Part shown: piece after piece, positions 20,472-29,831 of the stretch
Position numbering within the stretch: the stretch's first letter is position 1
How the letters are laid out: each line of letters opens with the position of its first letter
Assembly (NCBI GenBank): GCA_035772405.1
Contig: JAYKKM010000145.1
Span: 796,001-860,000, forward strand
Direction: 5' to 3'
Length of the DNA stretch: 64,000 bases
Origin: Chrysogorgia sp. JL179-B06
Taxonomy: Eukaryota; Cnidaria; Anthozoa; Scleralcyonacea; Chrysogorgiidae
Notes under the pieces: model-generated
What the model was told of the DNA's origin: nothing
What the model saw: only the letters and a program-made list of their open reading frames with translations
Database searches by the model: none
Translations under genes and position numbers: made by a program

Positions 20472-21035
20472 TTATCGTTTTTTTCTTTTCCAATAGTTCG
20501 CTCCATAATCAGCAAAAATTTCTTCATGGGGTTTTATACGTTTTGAACTTTCTAAAAAGTATTTATTATTATTTTTTGTATAAGTAAAATAGGAATTATT
20601 TTTATATTTTGATCCTCTTTTTCCATTATTTGCAAAACGAGCTGCAGAATAAGTACTTAAATCAGAATCCAAACAATTGTTGGGTGTATCACAAATACTA
20701 TAGTTGGCGTTTACATCTACACCGTATTTTCGATTTAATTCTGTTTGATTTGTTTTACGACCTGTGTATTGGATTATTGGTTTTTTTGGATTAAATCGAT
20801 TTTTCCACGCGAACAATCCCTTTCCAGCATTTGGAATATTTGATTTTTTCACACGTAAGTTATCTTCTTTAGCTAAATGAATCCAACATTTTGGGGTATG
20901 AGCGGTACGTTTACGACATCTTATTCTTTTTACAGTATTACTTTTACATTGAAGAACATCCCGTATACTTTGTGATTTATTAACACGCCGTGAGGTATTA
21001 TTTCGTTTTCTTATCGCTAATTTCGTTCTAACCAT
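20472..21035 (-). CDS. SET-domain protein (putative lysine methyltransferase)
   Basis: I start at the ATG at 21035 (MVRTKLAIRKRNN), because upstream codons lack support. A basic N-terminus and a C..C-x-H motif precede a SET domain: IPNAGKGLFAW (about residue 65-75, cofactor-binding start), YTGR, ARFANNGKRG (in place of the usual RFxNH, about 134-143) and IKPHEEIFADYGANYW (about 170-185, EEI..DYG). At about 187 residues it is close to the small viral SET proteins that methylate histones. The Asn-His of the catalytic motif reads Asn-Asn, so activity is uncertain. Such enzymes may silence or activate host chromatin. Confidence 0.8.
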   Translation of the reverse strand: MVRTKLAIRKRNNTSRRVNKSQSIRDVLQCKSNTVKRIRCRKRTAHTPKCWIHLAKEDNLRVKKSNIPNAGKGLFAWKNRFNPKKPIIQYTGRKTNQTELNRKYGVDVNANYSICDTPNNCLDSDLSTYSAARFANNGKRGSKYKNNSYFTYTKNNNKYFLESSKRIKPHEEIFADYGANYWKRKKR

Positions 21036-21348
21036 AATTAAATATTGTTTTAATTCCAAGATAGGTCGTATTATTTTTTTTAATAAAATTTATAATACAC
21101 TCAATTTTATATATAATAGATGATGATAATTGATATATTTTTTTTTTTAAATCTTCTAATCTTTCTTGTATTACTAAATAATTAATATAAATGATTTCCT
21201 CATTATCTTCTGTAAAATTTAATAGACATTCACGAAATATTTCAGGTGAAAATAAAACACAAGCATCATTATCTAAAACTTCATAGGCTATATAAGGTTC
21301 GTTATTTTTATTTTGTAAATAAATTTCTATATGTATAGTTTCACACAT
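21028..21348 (-). CDS. Unrecognised 106-residue protein
   Basis: Overlaps the SET gene start by 8 bases, so probably in one transcript with it. Acidic overall with a C-terminal helical, Ile-rich part (YQLSSSIIYKIECIINFIKK). No motif recognised. Its ATG is 14 bases from the divergent ATG at 21363, so the two genes share a very short promoter region. Confidence 0.55.
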   Translation of the reverse strand: MCETIHIEIYLQNKNNEPYIAYEVLDNDACVLFSPEIFRECLLNFTEDNEEIIYINYLVIQERLEDLKKKIYQLSSSIIYKIECIINFIKKNNTTYLGIKTIFNYG

Positions 21349-21362
21349 TTTTTTTAGAAAAA

Positions 21363-21557
21363 ATGGGTAATTGGATGGGTGCTGGAGATAAGCCCTTGGT
21401 GACGTTTACCTGTATTAGTGTAAAAGAGGCAGATCATATTAATATAGGGGATCTTGTTGATGGAGAGGAAAACCCAAAAAATAAAAAAACCTCCTGTTTT
21501 ACTTGTTTTAGAAGAAGAAAAGAACAAAATCATGGAGAACCAACAGAAGAAATTTAA
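21363..21557 (+). CDS. Small overlapping ORF with myristoylation-type start
   Basis: A 64-residue ORF beginning MGNWMGAGDK, a plausible N-myristoylation signal, with CFTCF and a basic patch (RRRKEQ) near the C-terminus. It overlaps the start of the polymerase frame in another reading frame. Either it is a real membrane-associated protein upstream of the polymerase start, or a chance ORF. Confidence 0.35.
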   Translation: MGNWMGAGDKPLVTFTCISVKEADHINIGDLVDGEENPKNKKTSCFTCFRRRKEQNHGEPTEEI

Positions 21558-24500
21558 ATATAATAACAAAGAAATTGAACGTTTAGTAAGTTTGTTTGAA
21601 AGTGAAAAGAAAAAAAAAATCCCTCAAACAAATGAGGATAATATTATTAGTGTTGAGAAAATTAATGAAAAAGAAAATGAAAAATTTAAAGTGACCGAAC
21701 AAACTTTTTCAATTTCTATTGCTCGTAAATCGGGTGTTAATTTTATAGCTTTTATACAATCGTTGACGTTACTTTTTACTTATTTGATTAATTATGCACG
21801 TACAAGTGTAACCAATAATGATGACTATGTGCGATTTATCTTTAGTCATGCTCCTAAGAGGTTTTTCTCTACAGCTGTAATGAAATTAAGTGATGTTAAT
21901 GTAAAATATTTTTTAAATATTTTTGAAAAACATATGCAAAGTAATCAAGAAATGATAGCGAACGGGTGGAAAAGTACTGTAGTTATACAAACTTTTCCAT
22001 CGGGATTATCAGCTAATAATTTATCAAGTAACAAAAAAAAAAATCCTTTAATTAGAAGAAAAAAAATTTACAATAGATTAAATAAAGCAAATGAAAATGA
22101 TAGTGGTGGGGGTAAAGTAAATAAATCTATAACAAAATATGATCGTAAATTTCGCACTGGAGTTTTTTATATTATCAGTACTAAGTTAACGCAAGCAATT
22201 AAAAATTGTTGTTTTGCATTATCTATTTTAGTAGGTCTATCGTTTTTGTATAAAGATCATAGGTATGGGGTAATGACTAAACACCCTAGTAAAAGTATTG
22301 ATGAATTATTTAGTATTGAAGAAATACGTGATGTGTATAAAAAATCGGGTATACCCGAGGGTGAGGAAGTTAAAGTTAAACAATTTTCGATTGTGTACGA
22401 AAAATTTCTTAATGCCCAAGGTGTTGATTTGGTGGTGTATTCAGATCTCGATTTAGATAATATCATTTATGATTCACGTACAGATTCTGAAGGAAATCTT
22501 ATTAAATTAACTAATAATATAGTATGTTTATGGTTAAATAATAAGCATTATGATGTTGTTTTAAATATGAAGGAATTTTCTAAAATACAACCCAGTAAAT
22601 TTTGTATTAAATGTATGAGTTATTTTTCAAAAGGGGAATTTATTGATTCACACGTGTGTCGAACTAATTTAACCTGTCAAAAATGTTATAAAAATAATTT
22701 ATGCCCTAAAGATACAACAAAGATTCAATGTTCAAATTGTAAAATATTGTTTTATAATCAAACATGTTATTTAAATCATTTAACTCATAAAATTTTTAAA
22801 CCTGCACAACAAAATTATTCACGTTTAACTCCTTGTCAATATATGTTTTTTTGTGAACCATGTTATAAAATATGTTCTAGATTTTCTTTTATTCAACGTG
22901 ATAAAAGTGTAAAACATGATTGTTCTAAAATATTTTGTTATCATTGTAATAGTTATCAGAAACAACCGCATTATTGTTTTATGAAAACAATATCTATTCC
23001 CAAAAATAAAAAACAACCACCGACATTATTTTTTTTCGATTTTGAAACAAAAGTAGATGACAATAAAATGTTAGTTCCTTTTTATTGTATAGTACAAAAA
23101 GTATGCATGCAGTGTCAAGATATCCCTTTTAAAAAACAACAAATTCCGTTAATAACACAATCGTGTTTTATTGATGAAAATATTGAAGCTGTTAGTTGTT
23201 GCGGATATAGACAATTTCTTTTTGATAATAATAATAGCTCTGTTGTTGAAGATTTATGTAGTTTTATATTGGAACAAGAAGATTCTGTTTGGATTGCACA
23301 TAATGGCGCGAGATTTGATACAATTTTTATTTTTAAATATTTATTAGAAAAATTAAAAATTATTCCAAAAACTATTATGAATGGTACTAAAATAATGAGT
23401 TTAGAAATATGCGAAAAGAATATTCTATTTTTAGATAGTTATTTTTTTTTAACGATGCCCTTATCAGCTATTCCTAAATGTATGGGTCTTCTCGAAGATG
23501 AAAAAGGTTTTCACCCCTATAAATTTACTGATTTAACGTATAGAGGGGATATGGTTGATAGGGAATATTTTGATATAGATAATATGCGTGATAAAGATAA
23601 ATTTGAAAAATGGTATAATGCAAAAGAAAAAAATATATATATTTTTCGCGATGAAATATATTATTATTGTTGTGAGGATGTGAATATTTTAAGAAAAGGG
23701 TGTGTAAAATTTTCATCTATGATAAATTCGATTGCTTGTGTAGCACCTTTTTATGAAAAAAATTGTATGACTATTGCAAGTTTGGCATTAAAAATATTTC
23801 GACAAAACTTTTTAAAAGAAAAATGTGTGGGGATAATTCCTGCAGGAGGTTATCGTTGCAATGTAAATCAAAAGTTTAATTGCGATTTGTTGGTTGTATG
23901 AAATTAATAAATATTTATCAGGGCGATTAGAATATAAGGGTTCTGCTCAAGGAGAAAAAAAAATATTAGGACGGTTTGTTGACGGATTTTATGATAATAC
24001 AGTTTATCAATTTCATGGATGTTTTTTTTCACGGGTGTTCTCGTTGTTTTGAAAAATATGAAATGAATACTTTAGTGAATGAAAAATTTGGAACATTATA
24101 CTCGAAAACTCAACGTTTTACAAATGAATTGTTAAATGCAGGATATAAAGTTGTTGAAAAATGGGAATGTGATTTTTTAAATGAAAAAAAATATAGTGGT
24201 AGTGATATTATTGAATTGAAACAAAAATTTTTTGGATATACAATATTAACTCCCCGTGATGCATTATATGGGGGGCGAACTTCTTCTATATGTTTATTTA
24301 GAGAAATAGAACAAAATGAACAAATCTATTATGTAGACTTTACATCGCTATATCCCTTTGTTCAAAAAAAATTTGTTTTCCCGGTGGGGCATCCTAAAAT
24401 TTTGGTTAATGAAGAGTGTGTGAATATAAATATAAAGGATATTTTCGGTTTGATTAAATGTCGTATATTACCCCCCAAAAATCTTTTTTTTGGTGTTTTA

Positions 24501-25614
24501 CCCGTTAGAGTAGCTGGAAAATTATTATTTCCTTTATGTAATCAATGTGCTATCGATAAATGTGATAAATGTATACATAATGAAAACGATCGCTGTTTAC
24601 AGGGGACATGGTGTAGTGTTGAAATTAATAAAGCTATTGATAAGGGATATATAATAATCCAAATCTATGAAATATATCATTATGATCGGCAAGAAAAACT
24701 CTTTGTTGCTTATGTAAACGATTTTTTAAAACTAAAACAAGAGGCCTCGGGATTACCTACTGAATGTTTTAATAGTGATGGTAGTAAAAATAAAATTAAA
24801 ATCAAACAGTATTGTCAAGATTATTTGAATCATGAACATATTAGTTTAGATAAAGACAAAATAGAAAAAAATCCCGGTTTAAGGACTATTGCGAAAACAT
24901 TATTAAATTCCTTGTGGGGTAAATTTGCACAAAATGAAAATAACACGCAAGTTGCTTTTTTAAATGATTATGAGGAATTATTAGTTTTAGCTAACGATAG
25001 GAGTAAAAAATTAACGAGTTTAGATTTTATTAATGATACTCTTTTACGATGCACATATGAAAATGTAGATAAAGCTACAGTATCTTTAAAAACGGGTAAT
25101 ATTGTTATCGCCTGTTTTGTTACAGCTTATGCTCGGCTACAGTTATATGATGTAATTGAAAAATTAGGAAAAACATGTTTTATATTTTGATACCGATTCG
25201 ATTATTTATGTGAGTGATGAAAATACTTGTTCGATTAAAACCGGTAATTATTTAGGAGAATTAACCAACGAATTAAAAGAAAATGAATGGATTACTCGAT
25301 TTTGTTCAACAGGTCCTAAATGTTATTCTTATATTACGAATTTAAACGAAGAAGTAGTGCATGTAAAAGGATTTTCTTTAAAAAATAAAGCGAAAGATAT
25401 CCTAAATTTTAAAACATTAAATAAATGCGTTGTAGATAAAGATCAAATCATTACAATTAGATATGAAAATAAAATATGTAAAGATAAATTAAATAATATT
25501 TTTATTAATACTGAAATTAAAAAATTTTCATTTACTTTTAATAAACGTATTGTTAAAGATAATTTTACTACACTCCCTTACGGATATTTAGAAGAAGAAG
25601 AAATGGACACATAG
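21460..25614 (+). pseudogene. polB: Family B DNA polymerase (protein-primed type), three frameshifts
   Basis: The frame opens with ATGs at 21460 and 21532; I cannot choose firmly between them. A long N-terminal region (about 500 residues) ends in a Cys/His-rich zinc-binding array (about 22600-22980). The 3'-5' exonuclease follows: FDFETK (Exo I, 23035-23052), HNGARFD (Exo II, about 23299-23319) and YCCEDVNIL (Exo III, about 23670). Polymerase motifs are DFTSLYP (A, about 24336), KTLLNSLWG (B, about 24893-24919) and YFDTDS (C, about 25183-25200). Single-base shifts fall near 23889, in the T8 run near 24022-24029, and just before motif C near 25180. All catalytic residues are otherwise present. 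It replicates the viral genome from the terminal repeats. Confidence 0.92.
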
Positions 25615-25624
25615 ACGCGTTTTT

Positions 25625-26128
25625 TTAACATTTTTTTTTAATTAATGTTTGTGTTTTCTCAAAAAATAAAAATTCCTCCCCCCCGGTATCAACATAGTTC
25701 CATATTTTGTATTTGGCCTCGTCATTTTCATCTTCGCTCTCACTAAAGCCATAATCGTCTATAATTTTATGTATATTCCCATCGTTATTATCGGGAGGGT
25801 TAAATACCCCCTCCCATAACTTCTCTTCCTCGTCTTTCCTTTGGTTGTCACGGGGTTCGCCATTAGCGTCTTCATCATTATCATCATCATCCGTGTCTTC
25901 ATCGTCATCATTGTCTTCTTTATCGCTGTCACTGTCTTCTTTATCGCTGTCACTGTCTTCTTTATCGCTGTCACTGTCATCACTGTCTTCATGGGGTTCT
26001 TCCTGCATTACCAGAGCCACGTCTTCAACGTGATCCGTTATGGGGTGAAAAAATAGTTCTGGATCGATCTCGTCAAAGTCCCATACGATTTCTCCCCCAT
26101 CCTCCTTTTTCCATACAATCTGTTCCAT
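25625..26128 (-). CDS. Highly acidic repeat protein
   Basis: A 167-residue protein with a central run of almost only Asp, Glu and Ser, including three copies of DSDSDKE encoded by an 18-bp tandem repeat (about 25915-25980). The flanks are also acidic, with aromatic residues (WKKEDGGEIVWDFDEIDPELFF at the start). Acidic runs with Ser are typical casein-kinase-2 targets and of histone-chaperone or transactivator regions; function not assignable. It has its own TATA box (26216-26223) and converges with the end of the polymerase. Confidence 0.65.
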   Translation of the reverse strand: MEQIVWKKEDGGEIVWDFDEIDPELFFHPITDHVEDVALVMQEEPHEDSDDSDSDKEDSDSDKEDSDSDKEDNDDDEDTDDDDNDEDANGEPRDNQRKDEEEKLWEGVFNPPDNNDGNIHKIIDDYGFSESEDENDEAKYKIWNYVDTGGEEFLFFEKTQTLIKKKC

Positions 26129-26215
26129 TCTTCTTCTGTTTGCTTTTGGTTTCTTTTCAGGGTGCTTCTTCTCGTCTGTTGATCGGTTTTAGTTTTTTAC
26201 TGTATCGCGCTAGCG

Positions 26216-26223
26216 TTTATATA
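26216..26223 (-). promoter_or_regulatory. TATA box for the acidic protein gene
   Basis: TATATAAA on the minus strand, about 90 bases before the ATG at 26128. Confidence 0.5.
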
Positions 26224-26260
26224 ATCGCGCCCTGTTTATGCGTTACTATAGTGACGGGTA

Positions 26261-26530
26261 GTCAAGGTCGCTTGAGGGAGGGGTTATGCTGTTCGAAGAA
26301 TTTCGGGTATATTCTAGCAAAAGTCCAAACTCATATCATGACCTTATATGGTTATGTATAGTCAAGGTCATTATATGGTTTAAAAATATACACCACGCAA
26401 ATATGTCAAGGTCGTTCGAGGGGGGTATGATGTTCTAGCCAAAGTTCAAATTCATATCATGACCTTATATGGTTATGTATAGTCAAGGTCGTTATGTACC
26501 TAAAAATATACACCACGTAAATATCAAAGT
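26261..26530. promoter_or_regulatory. Imperfect 120-145-bp tandem repeat carrying four TCAAGGTC(A/G) sites
   Basis: Two copies (about 26261-26400 and 26405-26530) lie between the divergent promoters of the acidic protein and the ATPase. GTCAAGGTC occurs at 26261, 26361, 26405 and 26482; a TGACCT word precedes two of them by about 20 bases on the opposite strand, giving everted pairs. TCAAGGTCA is the extended half-site of NR5A/ERR-type nuclear receptors. This looks like an enhancer. Confidence 0.6.
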
Positions 26531-26584
26531 CCAATGACTAGGGAAAGGGAAATCTATCAAAGACCAAAATAAACTTTAAATTCT

Positions 26585-26592
26585 TATAAAAT
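26585..26592 (+). promoter_or_regulatory. TATA box for the packaging ATPase
   Basis: TATAAAAT, 43 bases before the ATG at 26628. Confidence 0.55.
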
Positions 26593-26627
26593 ATCTATAT
26601 ATTTCCTTTTGATTTTAGACGTGTAAA

Positions 26628-27305
26628 ATGAATGCTGTTTCACTACCATTTCATCATCCGTTTATGTTAACAATGTGCGGTCCTAGTCAATGTGGAAAAA
26701 CATTTTGGGTTTTACAATTACTAAATTATATTGAGGAAATGATAACACCAAAAATTACGAAAATTGTTTATCTTTATTCCATATATCAACCCTTATACGA
26801 TAAAATGCATACGGTTTTGGAAGAGAAAAAAATGAATTTCGAATTTATTGATTGTAAAAAGGGTATACCCGATATTACTGATATACAGACAAATACAACC
26901 GATAACACATTAATTATTTTAGACGATCTTATGTTAGTAGGTACATCGTCAAAAGAAAATCTCGATAAAATTGATAATATTGCAACTCAAGATGTTCATC
27001 ATCGTAATGTAAGCGTAATTTTTGCATGTCAAAACTTATCTTACGGTAATGGAAAGTTGCGAAATTTACGTATCAACAGTCATTATTATATCATGTTTAA
27101 AAATTTAAGTGATTGTAGAAATATGTATACAATATGTGATAATAAGAAAATAAATAGAAGTCAATTTGATAAAATATTAGCTGATATTAATAAATATCCC
27201 TACGGATATTTATTATTCGATAATTGTAATAAAGGATATGATAATTGTAGAATAAGAACAAATATATTTCCTAATGAAAAAACTCTTGTATATGATGTGT
27301 GTTAA
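26628..27305 (+). CDS. A32/FtsK-type genome packaging ATPase
   Basis: A 225-residue P-loop ATPase. Walker A is GPSQCGKTF (about residues 18-26), Walker B LIILDDLM (about 93-100), and a sensor-like FACQNLSYG follows near residue 135. The length and the position of the motifs near the N-terminus match the FtsK/HerA-type packaging ATPases of Polintons, adintoviruses and poxviruses (A32 family). It should pump the linear genome into the preformed capsid. The frame is intact. It is one of the few core genes on the plus strand, with its own TATA box downstream of the receptor-site repeats. Confidence 0.9.
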   Translation: MNAVSLPFHHPFMLTMCGPSQCGKTFWVLQLLNYIEEMITPKITKIVYLYSIYQPLYDKMHTVLEEKKMNFEFIDCKKGIPDITDIQTNTTDNTLIILDDLMLVGTSSKENLDKIDNIATQDVHHRNVSVIFACQNLSYGNGKLRNLRINSHYYIMFKNLSDCRNMYTICDNKKINRSQFDKILADINKYPYGYLLFDNCNKGYDNCRIRTNIFPNEKTLVYDVC

Positions 27306-27386
27306 AAAATAATAAATTTGTACAATAATTTTCACCAATTTATAAATAAAGAATACCTTTTCTTATGTTGTTGTTATCTTATTTGC

Positions 27387-27394
27387 TATATAAG
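27387..27394 (+). promoter_or_regulatory. TATA box for the gene at 27446
   Basis: TATATAAG, 52 bases before the ATG. Confidence 0.5.
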
Positions 27395-27445
27395 TAAAAA
27401 ATAATAAAGGGAGAAACAAACAAAGATCCTAGTAGTTTCATCGGG

Positions 27446-27706
27446 ATGAAAAAAAAATCAATTCAATTAAAAGGGAAGAAAGATATTTGGAAAATTTTTT
27501 CTCAAGACGTTAAACATACCTATGTTGATATTCCTAAGAAAATGTATACGGGTGTAAAACGTATAATAAGCGGTAAAAGAAGAAGAAAAATGAAAAATGT
27601 TAGAGGGGGTGGTATGAGGAAGCGTAAAAGGAACCAAAAAGGAGGGTTTCTACCTGCTTTAGCTTTAGCGCCTCTAGCGCTGTCACTATTGAGTTCAATA
27701 TTTTAA
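27446..27706 (+). CDS. Small basic virion protein with QKGG site and hydrophobic tail
   Basis: An 86-residue protein, very basic (GKRRRKMKN, RKRKRNQKGG), followed after the Gly-Gly by a short hydrophobic C-terminus (FLPALALAPLALSLLSSIF). If the virus protease cuts after QKGG it would release an 18-20 residue hydrophobic or membrane-active peptide, a layout reminiscent of the small precursor proteins of adenoviruses. Role inferred from composition and from three related genes. Converges with the protease gene. Confidence 0.7.
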   Translation: MKKKSIQLKGKKDIWKIFSQDVKHTYVDIPKKMYTGVKRIISGKRRRKMKNVRGGGMRKRKRNQKGGFLPALALAPLALSLLSSIF

Positions 27707-27748
27707 AATAAAACAGACAATTGTGAATTGTGTTGTAAATATGTTTAA

Positions 27749-28354
27749 TTAAAATTTTGATTTATTAAAAGAACAACAACTTTGATTATTAGCTTTCTGT
27801 GTTTCTATTTTATTTTTACATTTTTTTTTATAAATATTAACTATTACATTTCCTAGTATAATTATTTTACGAGCTAATTTAATATCATTAAGTAATTTAT
27901 TTTTATTTTTGCTTTTAAATAACAAATATTTTTGTGTTTGTTGTATTTCGTTTTTACATTTATTATGTAAATAATAAAGACTCCAATTTCCACATACTAC
28001 AGTTGCTCGGGATTGAAGGGGCGTTTTTTGATCATACACAAATGTCAAATTATTTCTTTTAGCATAAGACAACCAATACGGGCGTTTATAAAAACTAACT
28101 TTTTGTGCAAAACTATCAAAAAAATACATATGTTTGTTTTTATCAACCCAAATAGCTACCCAATGCTGTCCCTTATCTTTTGATTCGTCTGTATTCCATA
28201 TCCAACATGAAGGAAATTTAATTTGTTCAGGAAATACATCTGCAGGATATGTACCCAAAAAATATTTGTTTAATAAAGTATTTGTATTCGCTATTTTATT
28301 AATATCGTCAGTATATAAAAATTTATTTAAAAAACATAAAACAGGAATCCTCAT
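27749..28354 (-). CDS. Adenovirus-type cysteine protease (adenain-like)
   Basis: A 201-residue protein with the catalytic residues in the order of the adenain/ULP1 family: His64 in GQHWVAIW, Asp80 in YFFDSFA, Gln114 in the LQS stretch and Cys121 in VVCGNWSLYYL. The length matches adenovirus protease. It matures virion precursors, probably at the QKGG/QRGG sites in the small basic proteins. The C-terminal 70 residues are Lys-rich and less conserved. Its ATG overlaps the stop of the upstream gene (ATGA), indicating one transcript. The frame is intact. Confidence 0.9.
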   Translation of the reverse strand: MRIPVLCFLNKFLYTDDINKIANTNTLLNKYFLGTYPADVFPEQIKFPSCWIWNTDESKDKGQHWVAIWVDKNKHMYFFDSFAQKVSFYKRPYWLSYAKRNNLTFVYDQKTPLQSRATVVCGNWSLYYLHNKCKNEIQQTQKYLLFKSKNKNKLLNDIKLARKIIILGNVIVNIYKKKCKNKIETQKANNQSCCSFNKSKF

Positions 28355-29052
28355 TTTCTTCTTTTATTTCTATTGGTTAAATAAGTATCGAACTCCGATT
28401 TAGAACGTGGCGAACTAAAACCCGGTGATTGTGGTTGTTGAGTAATCGGAAAAGATAATGCCTCGTAATCGTGGTCATCATCACTTCCATTTGTTTTATA
28501 TTGTTGTCGAAGTTTTTGGTTTCTAATATAAGCAACAGGCATTTTCATTTTTTTGAGTTCTTTTAAAACTTTAGAATGTTGTTTGGCTGTCAAATTATAA
28601 TTTTGAATTTTCGATACGTTGTGTGTTAAATCATACATCATATCGTCGTAATTAACGTCATAGTTATTTAATTTTATTATATTTCCTATTGTTTTAATAT
28701 TTTTTTTCTTTAAGAAATCTTTAATCCGATCTTCACTTATGTTACCATATGTAGTTTTCCCCCCTCTCGCTTCTTCCGGTGGTTCTTGTTGTTGATCATT
28801 AGTAGATGCTTCAGCTTTTCTTTTTATTTTTTCTTTTCTTTTTAAAAAAGACACTATATTTTCTTCAGTTTGATTATTATTCTTATTTTTTAATTCTTGT
28901 TCCATTTTATCTTTACTTTCTAATAATTGATATTCGTCTTTGTTTTTAATTCCTTGTAATAAATTTTTATTAACATGTTCATTTTTTATTAATTCTAAGA
29001 TTTCATTTAATTTATTAGGATCAACTAATTGTACTTTATTAATTCCACTCAT
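28351..29052 (-). CDS. Unrecognised 233-residue structural-block protein
   Basis: Lies between the protease and a Glu/Lys-rich gene with 4-base overlaps on both sides, so it belongs to the late block. Mostly charged and helical; KRKEKIKRK looks like a nuclear signal. A compact middle part (GKTTYGNISEDRIKDFLKKKNIKTIG) contains a possible small helix-turn-helix. The C-terminus is Ser/Pro-rich (SPGFSSPRSK). Genes at this place in adintoviruses are usually minor virion or assembly proteins; no direct match. Confidence 0.65.
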   Translation of the reverse strand: MSGINKVQLVDPNKLNEILELIKNEHVNKNLLQGIKNKDEYQLLESKDKMEQELKNKNNNQTEENIVSFLKRKEKIKRKAEASTNDQQQEPPEEARGGKTTYGNISEDRIKDFLKKKNIKTIGNIIKLNNYDVNYDDMMYDLTHNVSKIQNYNLTAKQHSKVLKELKKMKMPVAYIRNQKLRQQYKTNGSDDDHDYEALSFPITQQPQSPGFSSPRSKSEFDTYLTNRNKRRK

Positions 29053-29637
29053 TTTTTCTTCGTTTCTTTTATTATTAGTTTGTAGGCTTTTTCAAACACA
29101 TGAATCAAACGATGGTCTTCACTTAATATAACTTTTAAATCTGTTTTTTTAATTTTATCACGTACAAAACGTTTAAGAATTGTTTTATTATCGTTTGAAA
29201 CGGGTATTAATATTTTATTATCTAAAATATTTTTTGATAAATCTTGAAGTTTTCTAATCAAATCATCATTAATTAATTTTTGTTTTGTAGCCATATTTGC
29301 TTTAATATATTTTTTTAAACATGGTAAGAAATCTCTTTTCTTTTTATTTTCTTTTTCTTTTTTAATTTTATTTAAAAGCAACAACGAATTTAAAATTTTG
29401 GTTGTCGTTTCTTCATCATCATCTTCAGAAGAAGTCAAAGAATTATCACTATCGCTATCGTTATCTTCTTGTTCTTCTTGTTCTTCTTCTTCTTCTTCTT
29501 CTTTCTTCTTCTTCTTCTTCTTCTTCTACGAAGTCTTTTTCTTTTTCTTTTTCACCTTCTTCTGCTTCTTTTTTTTTTTTTAATTCTTCTTTTTCTTCTT
29601 CACACACAACATATTTTCTTTTATTATTTTTCTCCAT
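29049..29637 (-). pseudogene. Glu/Lys-rich coiled-coil-like protein, frame broken in a GAA repeat
   Basis: The ATG at 29637 begins MEKNNKRKYVVCEEEKEEL and runs into a long Glu tract encoded by (GAA)n at about 29475-29527. In that repeat the frame shifts, and the downstream frame continues as an acidic, then Lys-rich helical protein to 29049 (LPCLKKYIKANMATKQK). The two halves together would give about 195 residues. The shift lies in a trinucleotide/poly-purine run prone to slippage or sequencing error. The downstream half has no ATG of its own at its beginning, which supports one gene. Confidence 0.6.
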
Positions 29638-29639
29638 TT

Positions 29640-29786
29640 TTACCCAAACTTTGATATTATAGGATATATAAATATATGTTCACGCTTTAAAGGAATTTGA
29701 TTAATTATTTCATTTTTCTTTTCTTTTATGATGTAGGGTTTTTTTCGATTATTTTTTTTTTTTGGTATTTTCATTTGATCTTTCAT
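29640..29786 (-). CDS. Small basic 48-residue protein
   Basis: ATG at 29786, stop at 29640-29642, two bases before the ATG of the next gene (29637). Highly basic (KIPKKKNNRKKPY) with a hydrophobic C-terminus (HIFIYPIISKFG). The tight spacing within the late block supports it. Unrecognised. Confidence 0.45.
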   Translation of the reverse strand: MKDQMKIPKKKNNRKKPYIIKEKKNEIINQIPLKREHIFIYPIISKFG

Positions 29787-29831
29787 TTTTAATAATTCCT
29801 TAAGCTAATTGTTGTTCTTTACTTTTTTTTA

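Noticed and set aside
23880..24030. Polymerase frame changes as programmed frameshifts
   Set aside because: Three shifts at unrelated sequences, without a common slippery site plus structure, fit mutation or sequencing error better.
25915..25980. Short direct repeats considered as a CRISPR-like array
   Set aside because: They are in-frame codon repeats of an acidic protein without spacers; the genome is eukaryotic.
25841..26056. Plus-strand hydrophobic and Ser-rich ORFs opposite the acidic gene
   Set aside because: Antisense of the Asp/Glu/Ser repeat; composition follows from the other strand.
29398..29662. Plus-strand Ser/Phe/Leu-rich ORFs
   Set aside because: Antisense of the GAA-repeat gene on the minus strand; pure low-complexity shadows.
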